The notes under the pieces were generated by a model, which was not told where the DNA came from, did not search any database, and was given only the letters and a program-made list of their open reading frames with translations. A program made the position numbers and the translations under genes. A stretch of 64,000 nucleotides of DNA, taken from positions 682,001 to 746,000 of the forward strand of contig CACSIO010000012.1 of NCBI GenBank assembly GCA_902705865.1, in the 5' to 3' direction. Numbering within the stretch: position 1 is the first letter of the stretch; each line of letters begins with the position of its first letter. Shown piece by piece: positions 36,832 to 46,055 of this stretch. Origin of the DNA: BD1-7 clade bacterium. GTDB lineage: Bacteria > Pseudomonadota > Gammaproteobacteria > Pseudomonadales > DT-91.

Positions 36832-36882
36832 CAACTATGTTGTTTATGTTGAATGTAAGGTGCCACTAACAGTTAGGCAGTG

Positions 36883-37983
36883 TTATTTCCTTTGTAAGAA
36901 TACGCCGGTTTCTATATGACTGGTGTACGGAAATTGATCAAACATCGCGCTGCGCTCGATGGTGTGTGTTTGGCTGAGCGATTGAAGGTTTTGCGCCAGT
37001 GTTTCAGGGTTGCACGAAATATAAATGATGCGATCGAACCGTTGTATCAACGCAACGGTGTCGTCATCTAGACCGGCTCTGGGAGGGTCTACCAGCACGG
37101 TTGAAAATTCATAGTCATTCAGGTTAAGTTCTTTTTCTTTGATGCGTCGAAATTCCCTTTCACCGTTGAGTGCTTGGGTGAACTCCTCGCTAGACATCCT
37201 GAGCACTTCGGAGTTGTCTATCCCGTTAATGCGGAAATTGTGGTGGGCAGCGTTGACCGATGTCTTTGAAATCTCTGTCGCCAGTACTTGGCGAAACGAT
37301 GGTGCTAGAGCAACGGTGAAGTTTCCATTGCCGCAGTAAAGCTCTAGTAGGTCATGCCGCTTTTGGTCTTCATCACAACACTCAATTGCCCAAGACAGCA
37401 TCTTTTGGCTAATAACTGCATTGGGTTGTGTGAAGCCACCCTCGATTTGTCGGTAGTGCAGAGGTTTACCGTCAACGTTGAGCGTTTCATCGACAAAATC
37501 TTTAGAGAGCACGCATTTTTGCTTCTTGCTCCTGCCAATAATGCTGATGTTTAGTTTCTCCTCCAGCTGTTTTGCAGCATCTAGCCATACATCATCAAGT
37601 TTGCGGTGATAGATCAATGTAACCAGGTGATCGCCGGCGAGTGTGGTTAAAAACTCGACTTGAAACAGCCTTTCTTTCAGCGTGTGGGAAGCAAAAACTG
37701 CCTCGCGTACGGCTTTCATGAGTTGGTTTACTGCATTGGAGCCAATCGGAAAGTGATCAATTCGCACGGGTGTTTTAGGGTTTTGAGGGTCAAACATGGC
37801 ATACCATGCGTCGTGGCCTTCATGCCAAAAACGAAATTCGGCACGCATACGGAAACCTTCCGTTGGTGAGCGAAATACGGCGAGTGGAGGGCTGTCAAAG
37901 TCAGAAAGCAGTTGTGTCAGCCGTTTGGCTTTAGCCTCCAGCAACAGGTCGTAGTCGGCAGGCTTAAAACTGGAGAGGGGCAT
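36883..37983 (-). CDS. trmA: tRNA (uracil(54)-C5)-methyltransferase
   Basis: TrmA makes ribothymidine at position 54 of tRNA using SAM. From the ATG at 37983 the protein is 366 aa, exactly the E. coli length; a TTG at 38010 would add nine residues. The SAM-binding segment LLELYCGNGNFTVALA, the DPPRAGLDDDTV motif and the catalytic-cysteine segment IIYISCNPETLAQNL are present. The gene diverges from galE. Confidence 0.95.
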   Translation of the reverse strand: MPLSSFKPADYDLLLEAKAKRLTQLLSDFDSPPLAVFRSPTEGFRMRAEFRFWHEGHDAWYAMFDPQNPKTPVRIDHFPIGSNAVNQLMKAVREAVFASHTLKERLFQVEFLTTLAGDHLVTLIYHRKLDDVWLDAAKQLEEKLNISIIGRSKKQKCVLSKDFVDETLNVDGKPLHYRQIEGGFTQPNAVISQKMLSWAIECCDEDQKRHDLLELYCGNGNFTVALAPSFRQVLATEISKTSVNAAHHNFRINGIDNSEVLRMSSEEFTQALNGEREFRRIKEKELNLNDYEFSTVLVDPPRAGLDDDTVALIQRFDRIIYISCNPETLAQNLQSLSQTHTIERSAMFDQFPYTSHIETGVFLQRK

Positions 37984-38101
37984 GTTTTTCTCGTCTTTAA
38001 CAAACCACAATTATATTCAATCTCAAAGGCTTATGCGATAATTCGAAGCCTTCTAAACTGCTTCTTTGCACTTATTTTTGTCAATCGAAAGGATCAATGG
38101 A

Positions 38102-39118
38102 ATGTCTATACTTGTTACCGGCGGTGCGGGCTATATTGGCAGCCACACTTGTGTTGAGCTGCTTGACGCAGGATACGACGTCATTGTTATCGACAATGAA
38201 TGTAATAGCGACCCAGAATCCATTCGCCGTGTTGAGCAAATTACCGGTAAATCCCTTCGCTATTTGAAAATGGATGTTAGAGACAAACCCGCTCTCGATG
38301 CGTTGTTCGAATCTGAGGATATTTCTGCCGTCATTCACTTTGCCGGCTTGAAAGCGGTGGGAGAATCCGTTGCTCAGCCGGTTCGCTACTACCAAAACAA
38401 TGTTGAAGGTACACTTTGCTTGGTAGACGTTATGCAAAAGCATGAGGTGTTTCAACTGGTATTCAGTTCGTCTGCAACGGTATACGGTGACCCTGCGTCT
38501 GTTCCTATTCGAGAAGATTTCCCTCGTTCTGCAACGAACCCCTATGGTCAGAGCAAGCTTATGGTTGAGCATATTCTGCAAGATTTGGGGCGTGCAGATG
38601 TGCGTTGGTCTGTTGCTTTGCTGCGTTACTTTAACCCTGTGGGAGCGCATCGCTCGGGCTTGATTGGAGAAGATCCTAGCGGGATTCCCAATAATTTGAT
38701 GCCGTATATCAGTCAGGTTGCTTGCGGTAAATTGGAGGTGTTATCGGTGTTTGGTGATGATTATCCGACACCTGACGGCACTGGCGTACGTGATTATATT
38801 CATGTTGTCGATTTGGCGAAGGGCCACATTCGAGCGGTTGAGAAAGTATCCAATACTGAGGGCGTACACTCGTATAATTTGGGTACCGGGCAAGGGTATT
38901 CCGTTTTGGAAATGATCAGCGCGTTTGAGCGAGGCTCTGGCCAGCAGGTTGGTTATCAGATTGTTGCCCGCAGACCTGGCGATATCGCCATGTGTTATGC
39001 AGATCCTGCTTTTGCAGAGCAAACATTAGGATGGAAAGCTGAATTGACGTTGGATGATATGACGCAGGATACTTGGCGTTGGCAAAGTGCGAACCCTAAC
39101 GGCTATAAGCAAGCATAG
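38102..39118 (+). CDS. galE: UDP-glucose 4-epimerase
   Basis: It interconverts UDP-glucose and UDP-galactose for surface polysaccharide synthesis. The 338 aa equal the E. coli length. The NAD-binding motif TGGAGYIGSHTCVELL opens the protein; SSSATVYGDP holds the catalytic serine region, and NPYGQSKLMVE the Tyr-x-x-x-Lys pair. AAGGA precedes the ATG; the in-frame TTG at 38066 is not needed. No other gal gene is adjacent, so it is a single-gene unit. Confidence 0.96.
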   Translation: MSILVTGGAGYIGSHTCVELLDAGYDVIVIDNECNSDPESIRRVEQITGKSLRYLKMDVRDKPALDALFESEDISAVIHFAGLKAVGESVAQPVRYYQNNVEGTLCLVDVMQKHEVFQLVFSSSATVYGDPASVPIREDFPRSATNPYGQSKLMVEHILQDLGRADVRWSVALLRYFNPVGAHRSGLIGEDPSGIPNNLMPYISQVACGKLEVLSVFGDDYPTPDGTGVRDYIHVVDLAKGHIRAVEKVSNTEGVHSYNLGTGQGYSVLEMISAFERGSGQQVGYQIVARRPGDIAMCYADPAFAEQTLGWKAELTLDDMTQDTWRWQSANPNGYKQA

Positions 39119-39156
39119 TTATCGGCTTGTTAATTTATCTGAGCAGGTTTTGGGCT

Positions 39157-39199
39157 ACAGATATAAAAAAAGCGCGTCTGGCGCTTTTTTTATATCTGT
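39157..39199. terminator. Bidirectional terminator between galE and ybiB
   Basis: A perfect 19-bp stem: ACAGATATAAAAAAAGCGC pairs with its complement across a 5-nt loop GTCTG, giving T7 on both strands. It can end both convergent transcripts. Confidence 0.92.
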
Positions 39200-39237
39200 C
39201 TGAAGTTCGAACTCATGACGGGATGGCGTGGGTTGTA

Positions 39238-40230
39238 TTAGTTGAACCGCTGTAGATTGCGTTCGTTCCACATGTCGCGGGCTTTTGCCAGTGCATCTTC
39301 CTGTGAATATTGAGTAGAGTGTTGTTTTAATATAATGGCTAGGGTGCCAATGATGGCATTGTTGGCATATGCGTCTTGGGTGTTCCCGCGCCACACATCA
39401 ATAAAGTGCTGCATATCGAGTGAATCCATTGCGGGTTCTTTCTCTTCCTGGAGTTTCGGCCATTTTTCTTCAGCGATGAGATGCGATGAGATTGTTTTAA
39501 CCAAACTTGCTGCGTTCGCCTTTCGCTCGATCTCACCGCCTTCACCCTTAAAAACTGCCATGTTGGGTTGTTTGAGAATTGCCGCAGCTTGTTGGTGTGT
39601 TGCTGCATAAGCGGGGTGAAAAATGCTCTGGAATGATTGCTCTGCATTAAGCGGGTTAATTAGCCGGCACAGGGTATGTACTGGCGATCGTAAACCTAGA
39701 GTGTTGCGTAAGCTCAATAAGCGGGCGAGTGGGGCGCACATAGCTTCTACTGGCATCAGCGTTATGTTTTGGTTGTCGAGTGCAGTGCTCACGTCTTGCC
39801 AGCTCTGTGATACCGGCAGTTCAAGTCTGTTGAAGGCGTCTTCTGTGTAAAGCCTGCCCGCAGTGTGGCCTTTGGCACCATGAATGAAAATCCGTGTTCC
39901 CTGGTCGGCGAGTAGCGTTAGTGAAGCGATGAACCAAGGTAGTTGGCGGCGTTTTCCGGCGTAGCTCGACCAGTCGATATCAACATGAATGTGGTTGGGT
40001 GCATCAATGAATTCGCGGCATGCAGCCACAAATCCGGCAATTTCCTCTGCGCTTTCTTCTTTAACACGCAATAGCATCAAAAAGGCACCGACTTGAATAT
40101 CCTCAGCTTCGCCGCGAAGAATCATATTGAAGGCGGTTTTTGCTTCGTCAAACGAGAGTGACCGTGAGCCGGTTTTGCCTTTGCCGAGAATGCGAACGTA
40201 TTGTGCAAACGGGTGTTCAGTGGTTGTCAT
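39238..40230 (-). CDS. ybiB: YbiB-type protein related to anthranilate phosphoribosyltransferase
   Basis: A 330-aa protein with the nucleoside phosphorylase/phosphoribosyltransferase fold (TrpD2 group). SLSFDEAKTAFNMILRGEAE is the helical N-terminal part, with GAFLMLLRVKEESAEEIAGF, and FIHGAKGHTAGRLYTED replaces the TrpD anthranilate-binding region. YbiB of E. coli binds nucleic acid without clear catalysis; the same is possible here. The ATG at 40230 was chosen over a start at 40269 that would overlap tusE. It follows tusE closely and ends the tus operon. Confidence 0.88.
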   Translation of the reverse strand: MTTTEHPFAQYVRILGKGKTGSRSLSFDEAKTAFNMILRGEAEDIQVGAFLMLLRVKEESAEEIAGFVAACREFIDAPNHIHVDIDWSSYAGKRRQLPWFIASLTLLADQGTRIFIHGAKGHTAGRLYTEDAFNRLELPVSQSWQDVSTALDNQNITLMPVEAMCAPLARLLSLRNTLGLRSPVHTLCRLINPLNAEQSFQSIFHPAYAATHQQAAAILKQPNMAVFKGEGGEIERKANAASLVKTISSHLIAEEKWPKLQEEKEPAMDSLDMQHFIDVWRGNTQDAYANNAIIGTLAIILKQHSTQYSQEDALAKARDMWNERNLQRFN

Positions 40231-40234
40231 GAGC

Positions 40235-40549
40235 TTAAATACAATTTGGCGGTTTAGGTAAGCCAGCAATTTTGCTGATCAGTTTGGCGGGGCTGCCAGG
40301 AAACAGTGTGAGCAAGTACAGGCTTTTGCCTTTCTTATCCCCGAGTTTCAACTTCACCTGTTTGACTAGTGGGCGCATTTCAGGCGATATATCGAACGTT
40401 TGGTAATAGTCTCTGGCAAGCTCGATCAATGCCCAATGTTCCGCCGTCAGTGTAATGGATTCCTGTGTCGCGATATCTTCAGCGAGCTCGGGTGTCCAGT
40501 TTTCAATGTTGGTGAGAAAACCTTCTTTATCGAACAAATCAGAGTTCAT
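40235..40549 (-). CDS. tusE: Sulfur relay protein TusE (DsrC family)
   Basis: The final carrier of the Tus relay; it takes sulfur from TusBCD and hands it to MnmA for 2-thiolation of U34. The 104 aa end in GLPKPPNCI, with the essential penultimate cysteine. WTPELAEDIATQESITLTAE is the DsrC-type core. It follows tusB by one nucleotide. Confidence 0.95.
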   Translation of the reverse strand: MNSDLFDKEGFLTNIENWTPELAEDIATQESITLTAEHWALIELARDYYQTFDISPEMRPLVKQVKLKLGDKKGKSLYLLTLFPGSPAKLISKIAGLPKPPNCI

Positions 40550-40550
40550 A

Positions 40551-40835
40551 TCAGAACCAATTCAAAACGTGATGGGCATCAAGGCTCAGCGCAACAAATT
40601 CTGGCATTGAAATAGTCTTAAAGCCGGGATTGGTGATACCCCGAGTAACGCAGGCTTCTTCGAGCGCGACAATATGGCCAGGTATGTTATCCAATCTTTG
40701 CTGGTTCGATGATCCTGTCATCGCAGCATAGGCGGCGTCGTCGATTAGAAGTAGGGTGTCGTCTGCATTGACCATGGGCAGCATGTCATCAATCGCATTT
40801 GGCGATAGCGTTCCGAGAATATGAAGTTGGCTCAT
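40551..40835 (-). CDS. tusB: Sulfur relay protein TusB (DsrH family)
   Basis: A 94-aa subunit of the TusBCD hexamer. It starts MSQLHILGTLSPNA and has DDTLLLIDDAAYAA, the DsrH pattern. The start overlaps the end of tusC by 4 nt (40832-40835), and it has the operon order tusD-C-B-E. Its role is inferred from order and size. Confidence 0.9.
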   Translation of the reverse strand: MSQLHILGTLSPNAIDDMLPMVNADDTLLLIDDAAYAAMTGSSNQQRLDNIPGHIVALEEACVTRGITNPGFKTISMPEFVALSLDAHHVLNWF

Positions 40836-41185
40836 AAGGTAATTACCTTATCTGCTGAGCGGATCTTGTCGTTGATTTCCGCAGAGTTGATCAGCGTTGG
40901 TGAGATGCATAAGGGCTTATCGGTCATTCCTCTATCGGCCAACGACTGGGTGCATACAAATACATCGTTGATATCATAGAGTTCAAGTGCTGGCAGCGTT
41001 TTACTGATGTTCTTTCGCTGCAGTGTTTCGGTTTGTTGTTCGTTTTTTAGGGCAAAAACACCGTCACCTAAAAATAGGATCTGTACCTGTTGATCAAACG
41101 CTGCTGTTGCCAGAGCCATATCGAGCGACTCTCGGGTCAATGTGCCTTGGTATGGTGGCTTACGTAGAATATAGAGATACTGCAT
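40832..41185 (-). CDS. tusC: Sulfur relay protein TusC (DsrF family)
   Basis: The 117-aa middle subunit of TusBCD. It has TRESLDMALATAAFDQQVQI and LGDGVFAL, the DsrE/F fold core. I chose the ATG at 41185 because AAAGGA precedes it; an ATG at 41203 that overlaps the tusD stop as TGATG would add six residues and is a real alternative. Confidence 0.9.
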   Translation of the reverse strand: MQYLYILRKPPYQGTLTRESLDMALATAAFDQQVQILFLGDGVFALKNEQQTETLQRKNISKTLPALELYDINDVFVCTQSLADRGMTDKPLCISPTLINSAEINDKIRSADKVITL

Positions 41186-41202
41186 CGTGTGATCCTTTGT
41201 CA

Positions 41203-41601
41203 TCAGCCGCCAAACACGATGTGCTGGTCTGCATTATTGACGGCATCAACCCATTGTCCGAGGCCGCTGAGTTCAAAGCCGCTAGCGAGCGGAGCACAGG
41301 GCTTTTCGTAGCGTTTCGCTTCTGGCTCATCAAGTACGCCACGCTTTAAGCCTGAGGCAATACATACAACGGCATCGAGCTTGTTGCTTTGTACGAGTTG
41401 TTGCCAGGCCGAGCAGATGTTTAATTCGTCTTGAGATGATTCGCTCGTAGCAATTGCGTTATAGGCACCTTCGTTATAAAAAAATAGACGGTAGATCGAA
41501 TGTCCCTGTTCCAGCAGCGCCTCACAGTACTGAAGTGCTGTTTGACTGGATGTTCCGCCATAAGGGCTTGCCAGTATCATAACCGCGACGGATTTAGGCA
41601 T
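41203..41601 (-). CDS. tusD: Sulfurtransferase TusD (DsrE family)
   Basis: It accepts persulfide from TusA. In the 132 aa, the catalytic cysteine lies in VVCIASGLKRGVLDEPEA, and the N-terminal ILASPYGGTSSQTALQYCEA is the family signature. It is first gene of the tusDCBE-ybiB operon. Confidence 0.94.
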   Translation of the reverse strand: MPKSVAVMILASPYGGTSSQTALQYCEALLEQGHSIYRLFFYNEGAYNAIATSESSQDELNICSAWQQLVQSNKLDAVVCIASGLKRGVLDEPEAKRYEKPCAPLASGFELSGLGQWVDAVNNADQHIVFGG

Positions 41602-41662
41602 ATATTGGATTCCTGCACTTGTTTAAAATAACGCGAAGTGGGGATTATGATGAATTATGAGG

Positions 41663-41690
41663 CAAAAAAAAGCCCCGCATTGCGGGGCCT
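41663..41690 (-). terminator. Terminator of the Bax-inhibitor gene
   Basis: Stem GCCCCGC/GCGGGGC with loop ATT; eight A on the plus strand give a U-run on the minus strand. It isolates the upstream gene from the tus operon. Confidence 0.9.
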
Positions 41691-41735
41691 ATCTTACCAT
41701 ATCAGCGCTGATTGCAGGTTGATATGTTGGCGATA

Positions 41736-42401
41736 TTAGTCGTCGCCCATAACGCCAAGAATCTGAAGCAAGCTAACAAAGATGTTGTAGATGCTCAGGT
41801 ACAAGCTGGCAGTTGCCAGAACGTAGTTGGTTTGACCACCGTGAATAATCTGGCTTGTTTCATACAGAATGTAGCCAGACATGATGAACACGATTGCCGC
41901 AGATACAGCAAGGCTTAGCGCCGGGATGCCCAAGAAGATGTTAGCGATGATAGCTACCAGCGCAACCATCATACCAATCATCAAGAAGCCGCCCAGGAAA
42001 GAAAAATCTTTCTTGGTCATGGTGACATACGCTGACAATGTCAGGAATATGATACCGGTTCCACCCAGTGCTTGAGCGATAATTGCACCACCGTTCGCCA
42101 TAGCGAGGTAGTGGTTAAGCATTGGGCCGAGACCAAAACCTAATAATCCGGTGAAGGCGAAAACCGTTAGGATGCCTTTTTCGGAATTTGCCGTACGTGG
42201 CAGAACGAACCAGATCAGAACCAATGCACCGATGGAACAGGCAAGACTGGCTCCGTATGGAATGGCGAGCATCATTGAGATGGCTGCCATGATGGCGCTG
42301 AAGATCAAAGTCGCGCTAAGTAACATGTAGGTGTTCTTCAACACCTTGTTCATAGCGGGGGCCGATGATCTGCTCGATTCTAACAACGAGTCACGTTGCA
42401 T
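41736..42401 (-). CDS. yccA: Bax inhibitor-1/YccA family membrane protein
   Basis: A 221-aa protein with seven hydrophobic helices. FGLGPMLNHYLAMANGGAII and the C-terminal YETSQIIHGGQTNYV followed by ATASLYLSIYNIFVSLLQIL are BI-1 signatures. YccA in E. coli binds and restrains the FtsH protease. The gene lies next to tusE in E. coli as here, which supports the symbol. Confidence 0.93.
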   Translation of the reverse strand: MQRDSLLESSRSSAPAMNKVLKNTYMLLSATLIFSAIMAAISMMLAIPYGASLACSIGALVLIWFVLPRTANSEKGILTVFAFTGLLGFGLGPMLNHYLAMANGGAIIAQALGGTGIIFLTLSAYVTMTKKDFSFLGGFLMIGMMVALVAIIANIFLGIPALSLAVSAAIVFIMSGYILYETSQIIHGGQTNYVLATASLYLSIYNIFVSLLQILGVMGDD

Positions 42402-42736
42402 TTCTTTCTCCTGAAAACATAGTTAGGTTTAGTTGAATATTACTAAGCCTGCGCCTAATTGCAAGCCAGTGTCATGCGTCTTAAATCCGCATATTCACTG
42501 GGGTTAATCAGGCTGACGAGTACTTTCGCTGAGCTAGCAGGCACAAATGACTTCGAGCAACGTCTTGCTGGCGTTATTTGTTTTGCACGACCGCGGCAGA
42601 ACTCTATTGAATTCGAACCTTCATTGAAAGCTAAGTTCCGGTAGGCTGATTGGACATTTATAAAATTGTTGTAATGTTTTCAGGTAGTTAGTTGGTTAGG
42701 CGGGGCGTTGAATTCGTGCTGACTATTCCTGAAATG
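42402..42736. other. Gap between yccA and tRNA-Ser
   Basis: About 335 bp. It must hold the yccA promoter (minus strand). A 61-codon plus-strand ORF (42459-42644) has no recognisable product or good ribosome site and is likely chance. I see no other feature. Confidence 0.5.
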
Positions 42737-42773
42737 AAAAAAGCCAGTACATTGGGATATGTACTGGCTTTTT
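42737..42773 (-). terminator. Terminator of tRNA-Ser
   Basis: AAAAAGCCAGTAC and GTACTGGCTTTTT form a ~13-bp stem with a 10-nt loop directly after the tRNA on the minus strand; A/T ends make it usable in both directions. Confidence 0.9.
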
Positions 42774-42778
42774 AAATA

Positions 42779-42868
42779 TGGCGGAGAGATAGGGATTTGA
42801 ACCCTAGGAACGCGTTAACGTTCGCCGGTTTTCAAGACCGGTGCTTTCGACCACTCAGCCATCTCTCC
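42779..42868 (-). tRNA. tRNA-Ser (anticodon TGA)
   Basis: A 90-nt class II tRNA with a long variable arm (GAACG-TTAA-CGCGTTC type). Acceptor GGAGAGA pairs with TCTCTCC, the anticodon loop is CTTGAAA, and CCA is encoded. Confidence 0.96.
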
Positions 42869-42877
42869 ATATTGAAT

Positions 42878-42900
42878 ATTAAGTATTTATAACACTTAAT
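42878..42900. repeat. 7-bp inverted repeat just upstream of tRNA-Ser
   Basis: ATTAAGT and ACTTAAT with a 9-nt A/T-rich spacer, 10 bp before the tRNA. It overlaps the likely promoter region of the tRNA; the role is unknown. Confidence 0.3.
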
Positions 42901-43035
42901 AATTTCTTTCGCATGATACCGTTTTTTGACTGTTTTTGCAGTCTTTTGAAATCAGCATAAATGCTTAAATTTCAGTACCTTGCGAAAGAGAATTGAATTA
43001 TACAGATCCACTGATGGAGATCAATAGCGTCTGTA

Positions 43036-43071
43036 AAAAAAAGTGTAAAAAACGTGTCTTTTACACTTTTT
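43036..43071 (-). terminator. A/T-rich terminator of rne
   Basis: On the minus strand AAAAGTGTAAAA pairs with TTTTACACTTTT and a T-run follows, about 90 nt after the rne stop. Confidence 0.8.
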
Positions 43072-43160
43072 GATTATTACGTAATCAGTGGGAGCTGAAA
43101 TTGCCTGAAAAGCATACAGATTCAACCTTCTGACTGTATCCTCAGCAGCTCCCTAAGTGA

Positions 43161-46055
43161 TTAAGCGCCTTGGGTTTTATCCTCTTCGGATGTCGGTGTC
43201 ACCTCTGTTTCTGCCGTGGTGGCTGAATCAGATACTGCTATCGATGCGTCGATTGGTGTTTTAGCGACTGTTTCTGCTGTCTGTGCGGAGGATGCAGCAG
43301 TTTCAGTAGTAGCACCAGAGCCGCGAGGGTCGTTAAGTGCGCGTGCTGGTGCAGTGCGCGTGGGTGCAGGAACAATGCGTGGCGCCAACTCGACTACTGT
43401 AGGCTCTGGTGTAATGACGGTTGTTTCTGCCTTGTTAGGGCGGTCTCTTGGGTCATTAGCTGCGCGAGTTTTCGATTTTTCAGCTGTCGGCTTGGCAGTT
43501 GCCGGTTCGGCAGTAGCTTTTGCTGTCTTCTCTGGAGCAGGAGTAGGAGTGTTTTGCTTGGGTGCCTCGGTAGGCGTGCTCGGGGCTTTGGCTTCCGTAG
43601 GTTTGGCCTCAACCTTAGCTTGCTCGGCCGCTACCGGTGCAACTTGAGTAGTGGCTTCAGCGCTGGCTTTAGGCTCGTTGCTGCTCTGGTCGGTGCGATT
43701 GCTATCGTCTGTTTTTACCGCTTGCTCTACTTGGATTGCGGGCTTGGCAGTGCGTTGCTCGACTTGATCGCGAGGTGCTGCATCATTTTTGCTTTGCTTT
43801 TGAGGGGCAGTCTCTGGCGCTTTGGTAGAAGCTGTTACCGCGGGTGATGCTACGACTTTTTCTTCCACTATAGGTGCAGAAGCAGGCGCAGAAGCTTTTA
43901 CCGGACTCGTTTCTGCGGTTTGCTGGTCGCCTTGTTTCTGGCGGTTTTGGCGCTCTTTATTGCGGCGGCTGTTGGCTGCTGCATTGCGGTCACCCGAGCG
44001 ATCGCGACGTGGGCGTTCAGTACGCTCTTTTCTTTCGTTTTTGTTATCCGTCTGCTTGTCGCCTTGCTGCTTATCTGTGCGCTGTTTGGCTTCGTTCGAA
44101 CGGTTATTACGATTGTCTTTGTTTTGTTGTCCTTCGGGGCCTTTCTGTTGTTGGCCTTTGTTTTGGTTGTTTGATGAATTTTTGCGCGGGTTGCGCGATT
44201 TCTGGCTGTTGCCAGATTCATCGTTACGAGCACTAGATTTGGTGTTTTTGCCGGCCTGATTACGATTTTTGTTGCGATCGTTCTTTGGCTTTTGGCCTTG
44301 GCCGGAGCTTGCTGGTTTCTTTTTCGGTGCTGGTGGTTCAGCATTTTCCGGCTCGTATTCTTTGAACAAGGAGGTTACTAAGCGGCGGAATAATGTCTGG
44401 GGCTTTTTAACCTCAGGCTGTTTTTCTTCGACAGGCTTGGTTGGCGCCGGCGCTTTTGGTTGAATGGTGCGAATTGCCGCTGCTGGTTGTTCGTGCGGTG
44501 CGACTTCTTCTTCAACAATGGTTGCTTCTTCAGGAACATCACGCGGGATCTCGTAACTCGCCTGGGCACCTTCAGGAAGGTCGCTAGCCTTGACGCGCTG
44601 CATGGTGTAGTGCGGCGTTACAAGATTTGGATTTGGAACAACAATCACTCGAGTGTTGTGGCGCAGCTGGATGCTGTCGATTTCAGAACGTTTTTCGTTC
44701 AGCAGGAAGATACCGACTTCTAACGGTACGTTGGCGTGAACTTCCGCGCTTGCACCTTTATTCGCTTCTTCCTGGATCAGGCGAAGAATAGATAGTGCCA
44801 ATGACTTGGTTGCGCGAATTGAGCCTTGTCCGCTGCAGCGCGGGCAAACAACGGCACTGGTTTCTCCCAGAGAAGGGCGAAGGCGTTGGCGAGACATTTC
44901 AAGTAAGCCAAAACGTGAGATGCGGCCTACCTGAACGCGAGCGCGGTCAAGTTTAAGGGCGTCCTTGACGCGGTTCTCAACTTCTCGCTGATGTTTGTTT
45001 TGCATCATGTCGATGAAATCGATAACGATCAGGCCGCCGATGTCACGCAGGCGAAGTTGACGAGCTACTTCGTCGGCTGCTTCAAGATTGGTTCTGAATG
45101 CGGTTTCTTCGATGTCGCCGCCTTTTGTTGCGCGGGCGGAGTTGATGTCGATAGACACCAGTGCTTCTGTTGGGTCGATAACAATTGAGCCGCCAGATGG
45201 CAGGGTTACTTCGCGTTCAAATGCTGTTTCGATCTGGCTTTCGATTTGGTAGCGATTAAACAGCGGAACTTTGTCTTCATAGAGTTTAATCTTGCTTTCG
45301 TAGTGCGGCATAACCTGCTGAATAAATGCCAGTGCTTCTTCGTACGAATCTTTGGTGTCGAAGATGACTTCACCAATATCACGGCGCAGGTAATCGCGAA
45401 TAGTTCGGATAATGACATTGCTTTCCTGGTAAATCAGGAATGGCGCTTGACGCTCGGAGGATGCATTTGTAATGGCATCCCATACCGATAACATGTAGTC
45501 GAGGTCCCATTGGAGCTCTTCCTGGCTTTTGCCGACGCCAGCAGTACGCACAATAACGCCCATGCCGTTAGGGATATCGATTTTGCTTAAGTTGGCTTTT
45601 AGTTCATCGCGATCTTCGCCTTCGATTCTGCGCGAGATGCCACCTGCGCGCGGATTGTTAGGCATCAAAACCATATAGCGGCCAGCAAGACTGATAAAGG
45701 TTGTGAGGGCGGCGCCTTTGTTGCCACGCTCTTCCTTGTCAACCTGTACGATAACTTCGGTGCCTTCTTTAAGAACATCCTTGATCTTGATTTTGCCCTG
45801 AATTTCATTGGGCTGTTTGGTAAAGTATTCGCGAGAGATTTCTTTTAGGGGGAGGAAGCCGTGTCGCTCTGCGCCAAAGTCGACAAACGCCGCTTCTAGG
45901 CTGGGCTCAATACGCGTGATTCGGCCTTTATAGATGCTGGCTTTTTTCTGTACTCGAGTTCGGTTCTCAATGTCTAGATCGTAAAGACGTTGTCCGTCAA
46001 CAAGTGCAACACGCAGCTCTTCTGGTTGTGTTGCATTGATTAGCATTCTTTTCAT
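43161..46055 (-). CDS. rne: Ribonuclease E
   Basis: The main mRNA-decay and rRNA/tRNA-processing endonuclease. From the ATG at 46055 the protein is 964 aa and begins [20 protein letters not shown], the family start; the next start upstream (46088) is less likely. Order: RNase H-like and S1 domains ([20 protein letters not shown]), 5' sensor, DNase I-like catalytic part ([20 protein letters not shown]), and zinc-link cysteines Cys404 and Cys407 in CPRCSGQG. From about residue 525 the C-terminal half is disordered: basic Arg/Lys/Asn/Gln repeats, then Ala/Pro/Thr/Glu-rich sequence. This is the RNA-binding and degradosome scaffold. A terminator follows. Confidence 0.97.
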   Translation of the reverse strand: MKRMLINATQPEELRVALVDGQRLYDLDIENRTRVQKKASIYKGRITRIEPSLEAAFVDFGAERHGFLPLKEISREYFTKQPNEIQGKIKIKDVLKEGTEVIVQVDKEERGNKGAALTTFISLAGRYMVLMPNNPRAGGISRRIEGEDRDELKANLSKIDIPNGMGVIVRTAGVGKSQEELQWDLDYMLSVWDAITNASSERQAPFLIYQESNVIIRTIRDYLRRDIGEVIFDTKDSYEEALAFIQQVMPHYESKIKLYEDKVPLFNRYQIESQIETAFEREVTLPSGGSIVIDPTEALVSIDINSARATKGGDIEETAFRTNLEAADEVARQLRLRDIGGLIVIDFIDMMQNKHQREVENRVKDALKLDRARVQVGRISRFGLLEMSRQRLRPSLGETSAVVCPRCSGQGSIRATKSLALSILRLIQEEANKGASAEVHANVPLEVGIFLLNEKRSEIDSIQLRHNTRVIVVPNPNLVTPHYTMQRVKASDLPEGAQASYEIPRDVPEEATIVEEEVAPHEQPAAAIRTIQPKAPAPTKPVEEKQPEVKKPQTLFRRLVTSLFKEYEPENAEPPAPKKKPASSGQGQKPKNDRNKNRNQAGKNTKSSARNDESGNSQKSRNPRKNSSNNQNKGQQQKGPEGQQNKDNRNNRSNEAKQRTDKQQGDKQTDNKNERKERTERPRRDRSGDRNAAANSRRNKERQNRQKQGDQQTAETSPVKASAPASAPIVEEKVVASPAVTASTKAPETAPQKQSKNDAAPRDQVEQRTAKPAIQVEQAVKTDDSNRTDQSSNEPKASAEATTQVAPVAAEQAKVEAKPTEAKAPSTPTEAPKQNTPTPAPEKTAKATAEPATAKPTAEKSKTRAANDPRDRPNKAETTVITPEPTVVELAPRIVPAPTRTAPARALNDPRGSGATTETAASSAQTAETVAKTPIDASIAVSDSATTAETEVTPTSEEDKTQGA

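Larger units (their letters stand above)
36388..36882. other. Structured A/T-rich intergenic region between mfd and trmA
   Basis: No gene is seen in these 495 bp. They hold a 7-bp hairpin (36625-36642), a perfect 14-bp inverted repeat (36706-36738), a long imperfect one (36742-36813) and three DnaA-box-like 9-mers, listed separately. The mfd promoter should also be here but is not obvious; a TTGACA on the minus strand at 36637-36632 has no good -10 partner. Confidence 0.6.

Noticed and set aside
42459-42644. 61-codon ORF upstream of yccA
   Set aside because: It lies in the likely yccA promoter region and has no recognisable product or Shine-Dalgarno.
43216-44463. Long plus-strand ORFs opposite rne
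   Set aside because: They mirror the low-complexity C-terminal repeats of RNase E and have no independent support.
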